From DASZZX01 sp036260415 (GTDB lineage Bacteria > Actinomycetota > Nitriliruptoria > Nitriliruptorales > JAHWKO01), in the NCBI GenBank assembly GCA_036260415.1, contig DASZZX010000065.1, positions 1-6,610 of the forward strand: a stretch of 6,610 nt of DNA, given 5' to 3'. Shown piece by piece: positions 1 through 4,520 of this stretch (position 1 is the first letter of the stretch; each line of letters opens with the position of its first letter). The notes under the pieces are model-generated. The model was not told where the DNA came from, made no database searches, and saw nothing but the letters and a program-made list of their open reading frames with translations. Made by a program: the position numbers and the translations under genes.

Positions 1-441
1 GCGTAGCCTGACCCATGCGTATGGCCTCCCGACTCGGTTGCTTGGCGGCACCAAGTCTCGTGGGGCCATACGCACGTTCAGAGCATCTATCCCCGCCTCG
101 TCGAGCTCACACGCCCCCCGCGTTCACCGCGAAGGGCCGGAAATCCCTGTCGTCCGTTCGGGCTGGCTTGGAAACGAGGTGCGCCTGCCGGGGCCCCGCC
201 TCGGCGTAACTCGGCAGAGGACTGACCCGAAGCCACCGATGCGAGGCCGGTAGGCAACTGATCGGGTCGTGGGAGGCCTGTCGTGCTGGCCGGTGTCGGT
301 CGTGAGCTGATTGCGATGCCGGGCACAGGTCGGTCGCGGGTCTCGATCAGGCCGAGATTGGGGCCGTGTGCCCTAGCACGACGTGGGGTGTTTCACGGAG
401 CACCTGCTCCTGGACGGCATGGGCGCGGTGGTCGGCGTGGA
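1..441. other. Non-coding or unassigned left flank
   Basis: I find no supportable gene here. Open frames exist on both strands, but they are rich in Arg, Pro, Gly and Ser, lack recognisable motifs and lack good ribosome binding sites, as expected of random GC-rich DNA. The only clear structure is the inverted repeat at 16-74. The right part abuts the decayed ISL3 transposase at 442-680, and may contain further, unrecognisable remains of that element. Confidence 0.5.
16..74. repeat. Imperfect inverted repeat / hairpin
   Basis: TGCGTATGGCC (16-26) is the perfect reverse complement of GGCCATACGCA (64-74). Inside it, CTTGG (41-45) pairs with CCAAG (51-55) around a five-base loop, and the arms between show further partial complementarity. 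The whole 59-base block could form one long interrupted hairpin. It has no T-run, so it is not a classical intrinsic terminator. It could be an end of a lost mobile element, a small palindromic repeat or a transcription-stop hairpin; the sequence alone does not decide. Confidence 0.55.
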
Positions 442-680
442 GGGGGGCACAACCGGCGGGGGCGGAGCCGGCGAACCTGCCACCACTCCAAGCACCGTCG
501 GCGTGCCGAAGCACGGCAGGTCCACCAGCCGCCGCCGGCGCGTCACCTTGACTGTCGCGGTGGTGCCACACGACGAGCACGGTGCCGCGGTCCCCTCGAC
601 CGCATGTGCACCTGCGTCGGCGCCGGCCAGCGCACCACACCCACGACCTCCACGTCGGACAGTCCGACCAGCTCAGACAC
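442..680 (-). pseudogene. ISL3-family transposase, N-terminal remnant with frameshifts
   Basis: On the minus strand a GTG at 680-678 opens a frame reading SELVGLSDVEVVGVVR, then VHMRSRGPR. After a frame change near 585-595 it reads CSSCGTTATVK and LVDLPCFGTPTVL, and after a second change near 483 a W-x-x-R-R-type stretch ending in Cys-Pro. This order is what the N-terminus of ISL3-family (DDE) transposases shows: a GLxxVxV strand, a CxxC zinc-ribbon half, then a VDLPxFGxP strand and a WxxRRxxC strand. Only about 80 of the usual 400 or more residues remain; the catalytic core is absent. The element is dead. It lies opposite to, and upstream of, the neighbouring dehydrogenase-like gene. The family call is from remembered motifs; the exact frameshift positions are approximate. 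Confidence 0.6.
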
Positions 681-845
681 ATGCGCGTTGCAACGATCTC
701 AACAGGGCTCCTGGAGCGGTAGGCGTCGAAGCACCTCCACTCCCGCGGAGGCCCTGTGCTCTACCACCAACCTCAACCGCGTCATCGACCTACCCAGCCC
801 CGACAACTTCCGAAGCGCCGCGTTGATAGGATCCGCTCGACCGTC

Positions 846-851
846 GAGGAG
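846..851 (+). promoter_or_regulatory. Ribosome binding site for the 860 TTG start
   Basis: GAGGAG lies 8 bases before the TTG at 860. An in-frame TAG at 827-829 limits the possible starts, and no in-frame ATG or GTG occurs before about 970, which would remove the conserved N-terminal strand. A stronger-looking AGGAGG at 932-937 lies inside the codons for the conserved L-S-Q-E-D-L motif, so it is probably coincidental. Confidence 0.55.
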
Positions 852-859
852 CAGGGCTG

Positions 860-1954
860 TTGCGGTCGCGCGATTCGCCTCAAGGTGCATATCAACGTGG
901 GGATCGGGCGATCCGTTTCACGTATCTCTCTCAGGAGGATCTGCTCGAGTCAGGCTGCCTTGATTTCGGGATGGCGCTCGAAACGGCGGAATCCTCGCTT
1001 CTGGCGTACCGGCGAGGCGACGTGATGCTCCCCGAGAAGATCGTGCAGATCTTCAAGGAGGACACACAGGAACGGATCAACTGTCTCCCGGCGACTCTGC
1101 GTACGGAAAATGTCTGTGGCGTGAAGTGGGTTTCGGTCTTCCCGCCGAACGCCACCAAGTTCGGTCTCCAGAACCTCACAGCTCTGTTTATCCTCTCGGA
1201 GATCGAAAAGGGATTCCCACTCGCGGTCATGGAAGGGACGCTGGCATCCAACGTGCGCGTCGGGGCCATAGGGGCCCTCGCCGCGAAGCACTTCGCCCCT
1301 CCGCAGGCGCGCACGATCGGCTTCATCGGCAGCGGGGAACAGGCCAAGATGCATCTGCTCGCCATGAAAAGCGTGCTTCCCACGCTAGTGGAATGCCGGG
1401 TCTCGGCTAAGACTGCCGAGGAGGAACAGGAGTTCGTGGGCGATCTCGAGACCATCCTTCCCGACGTCGAATTCATCGCAGCTGAGACGGACCATGCCCG
1501 TGCCATGGAAGGAGCCGACATCCTCGTCACTGCGACCAGCGCCCAGGCTCCCCTTCTCCGGGCCGCCTGGATGAAGCCGGGCTCCTTCTACAGTCATGTC
1601 GGCGGCTGGGAGGACGAGTACGACGTGGCGAAACAGTGCGAGAAGATCGTCTGTGATGACTGGAGTACGGTGAAGCACCGCACGCAGACCCTCAGTCGTA
1701 TGTACGAGGAGGGCGAGCTGCGAGATGTCGACATCTATGCCGACTTGGACGAGGTCGTCTCTGGCGAGAAGCCGGGTCGGGAGACGGACGACGAGCGCGT
1801 CTACTTCAACGCGGTGGGACTCGCCTTCGTCGACGTCGCGATCGCCCTCGCCATGTACCGTCGCGCATCGGAGGCAGGAAGGGGTCGAGAGGTCACTCTG
1901 CAGGAGATGATGATTTTCGACCATCCTCGAATAGCTGAATTCGTCACCTTGTAG
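860..1954 (+). CDS. Ornithine cyclodeaminase/mu-crystallin family protein (tyramine oxidase subunit B-like)
   Basis: A complete 364-residue frame. The family holds NAD(P)-dependent, Rossmann-fold cytosolic enzymes acting on amino or imino acids (ornithine cyclodeaminase, alanine dehydrogenase, ketimine reductase). Visible features are the N-terminal YLSQEDLL strand (22-29), the GVKWVSVFP strand (87-95) with Lys89 at the place of the conserved substrate-binding Lys, the dinucleotide motif GFIGSGEQA (154-162), the second-half strand ADILVTATSA (219-228), and GSFYSHVGGW (241-250). In true ornithine cyclodeaminases the GG is followed by a catalytic Asp; here it is Trp250, so cyclodeaminase activity is doubtful. 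The segments GGWEDEYDVA, VCDDW, KHRTQTLSRMYEEGEL and YFNAVGLAFVDVAIA match, from memory, actinobacterial proteins named tyramine oxidase subunit B. No amine oxidase partner lies in the window. The start is a TTG with GAGGAG 8 bases upstream. Family assignment is firm; substrate and subunit role are inference. Confidence 0.88.
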   Translation: MRSRDSPQGAYQRGDRAIRFTYLSQEDLLESGCLDFGMALETAESSLLAYRRGDVMLPEKIVQIFKEDTQERINCLPATLRTENVCGVKWVSVFPPNATKFGLQNLTALFILSEIEKGFPLAVMEGTLASNVRVGAIGALAAKHFAPPQARTIGFIGSGEQAKMHLLAMKSVLPTLVECRVSAKTAEEEQEFVGDLETILPDVEFIAAETDHARAMEGADILVTATSAQAPLLRAAWMKPGSFYSHVGGWEDEYDVAKQCEKIVCDDWSTVKHRTQTLSRMYEEGELRDVDIYADLDEVVSGEKPGRETDDERVYFNAVGLAFVDVAIALAMYRRASEAGRGREVTLQEMMIFDHPRIAEFVTL

Positions 1955-2048
1955 CCCTCGATGTGCAGTTGATCGGCCATCTATCGATCCGAGCCTTTCG
2001 TGCATGGTCTTGCAGATCAGGTGTGAAAGTGGCTCTTCGCGATAAACG

Positions 2049-2056
2049 AGAGGGCG
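2049..2056. repeat. Left target-site duplication of the IS256-family element
   Basis: AGAGGGCG directly abuts the outer end of the left terminal inverted repeat and is repeated exactly at 3499-3506 beyond the right end. Eight or nine bases is the usual duplication size for the IS256 family. Confidence 0.9.
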
Positions 2057-2096
2057 GAGGTTGTCCCGTGGGTTGGTGAAGTGAGGTGACGGTCCC
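2057..2096 (+). repeat. Left terminal inverted repeat (IRL)
   Basis: The 40 bases match the reverse complement of 3459-3498 at 31 positions. The inner twelve bases, GGTGACGGTCCC, are perfect. The outer boundary is fixed by the adjacent 8-base target duplication. Confidence 0.88.
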
Positions 2097-2166
2097 TCAC
2101 CTGGGCCCTACCGGCTGGTAGGACTCGGGAGTCCGTGACAAGACACCCGAAGGAGAGGGACCGTCA
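2087..2166 (+). promoter_or_regulatory. Fold-back leader of the IS256 transposase
   Basis: TGACGGTCCCTC (2087-2098) is the perfect reverse complement of GAGGGACCGTCA (2155-2166). The right arm covers the bases just before the transposase ATG and its first base, and abuts the AGGAG ribosome site (2151-2155). Between the arms are two small perfect hairpins, CCTACC/GGTAGG (2107-2112 with 2117-2122) and GGACT/AGTCC (2121-2125 with 2130-2134, sharing two bases, so they compete). A transcript entering from outside the element would contain both arms and could mask the start, whereas one starting between the arms would not. That is the known logic of protection from read-through transcription in some insertion sequences (IS10, IS50); here it is inferred. 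Confidence 0.55.
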
Positions 2167-3454
2167 TGAGCAAGAACGTAGCTGCTGTTCGTGTCGTCGG
2201 CCCGGACGAGGTGGCCGAGGCTGGGTTGCCCGACGAGCTGACCGTCGCGCTGAGCGACATCGCGCAGGTCGCCCGTGAGGGGCTGCTGGCGCTGTCGGTG
2301 TCGGCTGGGTTGGGGGTGATGCCCAGATGATGCAGACCGAGATCACCGCGGTCGTGGGCCCCAAGCACGCCAAGCTGCCCGACCGGACCGCGCGTCGGCA
2401 CACCGCCGCGTCCACGTCGGTGGTGCTGGGTGGGCGCAAGGTGCCGATCTCGCGTCCGCGTGCCCGGCGGCTGGAGGGCGGGGAGGTCGCGCTGGAGACG
2501 TTCGCGACGTTCGCGTCGGAGGATCTGCTCGACCAAGGTCGTGCTCGAGCGGATGCTGGCCGGGCTGGCTACCCGCCGGCACCGGGCGGCGGCCGAGCCG
2601 GTCGGTGAGGCGGTCGAGCAGGTCGCGCGGTCGACGTCGAAGTCGGCGATCTCCCGCCGGTTCGTGGCTGCCAGGACCAAGCAGGTCGAGCAGCTGCTGG
2701 CCCGCGACGTGTCCGGGCTGGACGTCGCGGTGCTGATGATCGACGGGATCGTGTTCGCCGAGCACTGCTGGGTGGTCGCGCTGGCGATCACGACCGACGG
2801 GACCAAGGTGCCGGTGGGCCTGTGGCTGGGCGACACCGAGAACACCACGGTTGTCACCAGCCTGGTGGCCCGCGGGCTGGACGCCGATGGTGGGCTGCTG
2901 GTCGTCATCGACGGGGCCAAGGCGTTGGGCGCCGCGGTCAACAAGGTGTTCGGCGACCTCGCGCTGATCCAGCGCTGCACCCTGCACAAGCGCCGCAACG
3001 TCGCCGACCACCTGCCCAAGGAGGTCGCGCCGTGGGTGGACCGCAAGCTCGCCAAGGCCCTCCGCCACGACAACGCCGAGCAGGGGCGGTGGGACGCGCT
3101 CGCGCTGGCGAGCCAGCTCGAGGACCGCTGGCCGTCCGCCGCGGCGTCGCTGCGCGAGGGCCTCGACGAGATGTTCACCGTCCGTCGGCTCGGCGTGAGC
3201 GACCGGCTGCGCGGACCCTGACCTGCACCAACGCCATCGAGTCGATGATCTCGGTCGCGCGTGACACCACCCGCAACGTCAAGCGGTGGCGCGACGGCAA
3301 GATGGTGCGCCGCTGGGTCGCCGCGGGGATGCTCAACGCCGAACGCAGCTTCCGCCGCGTCAAGGGCTGCAAGGACATGCCCATCCTGGTCGCCGGGCTG
3401 CGCGCCCACGCCGGTCGCGTGGCACCCGCATGCCAGACTGAGGAGGTCGCCTGA
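2166..3454 (+). pseudogene. IS256-family transposase, three frameshifts
   Basis: The reconstructed protein would be 429 residues, a normal length. It is read in three frames: ATG 2166 to a TGA at 2328-2330; then from ATG 2327 to about 2535; then to about 3213; then to TGA 3452-3454. Each switch is one base: a G lost near 2321 (VM-x-QMMQTE context), an extra A near 2535 (EDLLDQ-VVLERML) and a G lost near 3213 (RLRG-TLTCTNAIES). The net change is minus one over 1290 expected bases. The DDE catalytic residues are all present: Asp in LMIDGIVF (codon 2742), Asp in VVIDGAKAL (codon 2910) and Glu in TNAIES (codon 3239). The CxxH motif of the family appears as CTLHKRR. AGGAG lies 10 bases before the ATG. 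As written it is inactive; all three indels sit in short runs of identical bases, so sequencing error is a real alternative. Confidence 0.92.
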
Positions 3455-3458
3455 AGCC

Positions 3459-3498
3459 GGGACCGTCACCGAACTTCAACACCGGATGGGACATGCTC
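3459..3498 (-). repeat. Right terminal inverted repeat (IRR)
   Basis: Reverse complement of the left repeat with 31 of 40 matches. It begins four bases after the transposase stop codon and is followed at once by the second copy of the 8-base target duplication. Confidence 0.88.
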
Positions 3499-3506
3499 AG
3501 AGGGCG
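3499..3506. repeat. Right target-site duplication of the IS256-family element
   Basis: AGAGGGCG, identical to 2049-2056, directly follows the right terminal inverted repeat. Confidence 0.9.
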
Positions 3507-3543
3507 CTGAGAACGGGTAGCGCGCGTCAGGTGCTTTGAGGGA

Positions 3544-3598
3544 GCCTGTGGCGTCGCGCATTGGCGGTGTGACGCACGCCGATGTGCAGGCCACAGGC
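3544..3598 (+). promoter_or_regulatory. Long-range stem ending at the ISL3 transposase start
   Basis: GCCTGTGGC (3544-3552) and GCCACAGGC (3590-3598) are perfect reverse complements, and the right arm ends on the base before the ATG at 3599. An inner hairpin (GGC-G-GTG at 3563-3569 pairing with CACGCC at 3575-3580, with one bulged G) sits between. The arrangement could control translation of the transposase or be part of the element end. The pairing is seen; the role is inferred. Confidence 0.4.
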
Positions 3599-3829
3599 AT
3601 GGATCACAGTAGCGCTACACGCACGCTTGTCGTCGGGCTGGACGGGTTCGTTGTGCTCGCCGCGACCGGGTATGAGCGCGAGCTCGTGCTGCTGGTGGAG
3701 ACGGTCGCGGACCGGGCGTTCTGCCGCGAGTGCGGTGTTCGGGCCGGGTCGAAGGGCCGAGCGCGGACCCTGGTGCGCGAGGTGCCAATGGGCGACCGCC
3801 CGGTCGTGCTCGTGTGGCCCGAAATCTAG
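3599..3829 (+). pseudogene. ISL3-family transposase, truncated N-terminal fragment
   Basis: An ATG at 3599 opens a frame of 76 residues. It reads TRTLVVGLDGFVVL, then ELVLLVETVADRAFCRECGV with CxxC at residues 42-45, SKGRARTLVREVPMGDRPVVLVW, and then stops after PEI. This is the N-terminal order of ISL3-family transposases: a GLDG strand, the first half of the zinc ribbon, then a VWxKRRWRC strand. The second cysteine pair and the whole DDE core are missing, so homology breaks at about 3815. The sequence differs strongly from the other ISL3 remnant at 442-680, so the two come from different elements. An upstream in-frame TTG (3536) and a GTG (3548) exist, but homology begins after the ATG. Confidence 0.65.
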
Positions 3830-3850
3830 CCGTTCGAGGCGATTTCCGGA

Positions 3851-3898
3851 GGTGGGCCCGGCAGCGCTCGAACCTGCAACCCAACGCATTATGAGTTG
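3851..3898 (-). pseudogene. 3' half of a tRNA-Met-like gene (CAT anticodon), possible att scar
   Basis: Read on the minus strand, the stretch gives the anticodon loop CTCATAA, a 3' anticodon strand TGCGT, a variable loop, a T-arm GCAGG-TTCGAGC-GCTGC, an acceptor strand CGGGCCC, discriminator A and then CCT. This fits the 3' half of an elongator tRNA-Met. The 5' half is absent: the bases upstream of the anticodon loop do not pair with TGCGT and hold no D-arm. Three signs of decay are visible: a G:G mismatch where the conserved G53:C61 pair should be, a six-base variable loop, and CCT in place of CCA. Integrases commonly leave such 3' halves as the far attachment site of an element inserted in a tRNA gene. 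Under that model the element lies to the right, with the intact tRNA beyond the window. Confidence 0.5.
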
Positions 3899-4288
3899 GA
3901 CCCCCCCTGCTGTAACTTGGCGAAATCGAGCGAACTGAGGCTGTGTGGGCCACCGTGACGCGCCTGCGGTTCTCACGATTTGTCATGAGTTGTCACGGCA
4001 CGGGCCCCACCGGCGACGCTGCCGACGGGACCGCGATCACGCTCGGCTGGCTCATCGCCGTGGCTGCCGGGGGGTTGCGGTCAATCGATTGACGGTCCCC
4101 TGCCCGTAGCCGTCGGGGCGGCCGAAGCGGGCGACGAGCGCCTGGCGGGGCCGGTCGGGGCCTCTGACTTCAGCTGGTAGCCGACCCGCAGAGGGGCCCT
4201 GGCCAGCGGCTCCTGCCGCTGTCTCCGGCGTGAGGTCCCGCAGCAGCTGGGCGTTGTGGTCGTGGTAGGGCGCAAGATGGGGGCACCC
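3899..4288. other. Unassigned stretch with short repeats
   Basis: I recognise no gene here. A minus-strand open frame (4363 down to 4052) has no motif I know and a mixed composition. Near the left end, TCTCAC (3971-3976), TTGTCATGAG (3980-3989) and TTGTCACGG (3990-3998) form a spaced set of similar units, and CCGTGAC (3953-3959) is the reverse complement of GTCACGG (3992-3998). Such multiple short units occur at ends of some insertion sequences, so this may be the border of a lost element. The right edge meets the presumed left end of an IS3-family element. Confidence 0.35.
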
Positions 4289-4520
4289 TGAACAGCACCG
4301 GGTCGTTCGAAGGCTCCGGACCTTGAGAGGATGGAGCCATGAGCTATCAGAAGCCGTACCCACCTGAGGTCCGCGAGCGTGCGGTCCGGATGGTGTTCGA
4401 GACGCAGGACGACTACCCGACCCAGTGGGGAGCGATCCGCTCGATCGCCGAGATAGCTAACGCGGGCGGCCCTGAACTACTGCGGGGTGCGACTACGGGC
4501 GTACGGAAACTCGAGCCGCG
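4289..4520 (+). mobile_element. IS3-family element, left-end remnant
   Basis: TGAACAGCACCGGG at 4289 resembles the TGAACCGCCCCGG-type left terminal repeat I recall from actinobacterial IS3-family elements. It lies about 50 bases before the orfA start, which is the usual distance. Only the left end and the beginning of orfA are present; orfB, the DDE part and the right end are missing. The right limit is approximate because the homology fades into the 3' end of the hydrolase gene on the other strand. No target duplication can be tested because the right end is lost. Confidence 0.5.
4339..4520 (+). pseudogene. IS3-family transposase OrfA, truncated
   Basis: ATG 4339 with GAGAGGA 7 bases upstream opens MSYQKPYPPEVRERAVRMVF, followed by a DDYPTQWGAIRSIAE segment. 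This is the typical start of IS3-family OrfA, the helix-turn-helix DNA-binding subunit made before the OrfA-OrfB frameshift. About 39 residues are well conserved. Beyond that, NAGGPELLR and VRKLE still recall the family's recognition helix, but the sequence between is disrupted. The open frame runs on to 4590 with no further homology. Normal OrfA is about 90-110 residues and ends in a leucine-zipper-like helix, which is not seen here. From 4477 it lies antisense to the hydrolase C-terminus. Confidence 0.7.

Larger units (their letters stand above)
2057..3498 (+). mobile_element. IS256-family insertion sequence, structurally complete, 1442 bp
   Basis: The element is bounded by imperfect inverted repeats of about 40 bases (2057-2096 and 3459-3498, 31 of 40 matching, starting GAG...TGTCCC and ending GGTGACGGTCCC) and an identical 8-base duplication on both sides. 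It holds one transposase reading frame (2166-3454) that fills it and ends four bases before the right repeat. The intact duplication says the copy inserted by ordinary transposition and has not been rearranged since. The reading frame, however, is broken by three single-base changes, so unless these are sequencing errors the copy cannot make its own transposase. Removing the element and one duplication copy rejoins position 2056 to 3507, giving the pre-insertion site. Confidence 0.92.

Noticed and set aside
699..890. A 63-codon minus-strand frame with a leucine-rich helical look, ending 18 bases before the ISL3 remnant start
   Set aside because: No family recognised, no clear ribosome site, and it overlaps the start of the 860 gene on the other strand. 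It could be a fragment of a real gene but cannot be supported.
932..937. AGGAGG as an alternative ribosome binding site inside the 860 gene
   Set aside because: The next ATG is too far away, and using it would remove the conserved N-terminal strand; the bases simply encode the conserved Q-E-D motif.
283..963. A 226-codon open frame on the plus strand across the left flank
   Set aside because: It lies antisense to the ISL3 remnant and overlaps the start of the well-supported 860 gene. Its product is Arg/Pro/Ser-rich with no motif, typical of a chance frame in GC-rich DNA.
1955..2048. GATCG/CGATC pairing after the 860 gene as a terminator
   Set aside because: Only five base pairs, a nine-base loop and no T-run; too weak to call.
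2327..2330. ATGA overlap of stop and start codons in the transposase, as a possible translational coupling or programmed frameshift
   Set aside because: The IS256 family makes its transposase from a single frame, and two more indels further on break the frame as well, so a lost base explains it better.
2108..3469. A 453-codon minus-strand open frame across the IS256 element
   Set aside because: It is the shadow of the transposase: the plus-strand translation has the full DDE motifs, while the minus-strand product is Ser/Arg/Pro-rich without domains.
4052..4363. A 103-codon minus-strand frame left of the IS3 remnant
   Set aside because: It contains a segment that looks protein-like (HDHNAQLLRDLTPE), but I recognise no family, it crosses the IS3 left end, and it has no good ribosome site.
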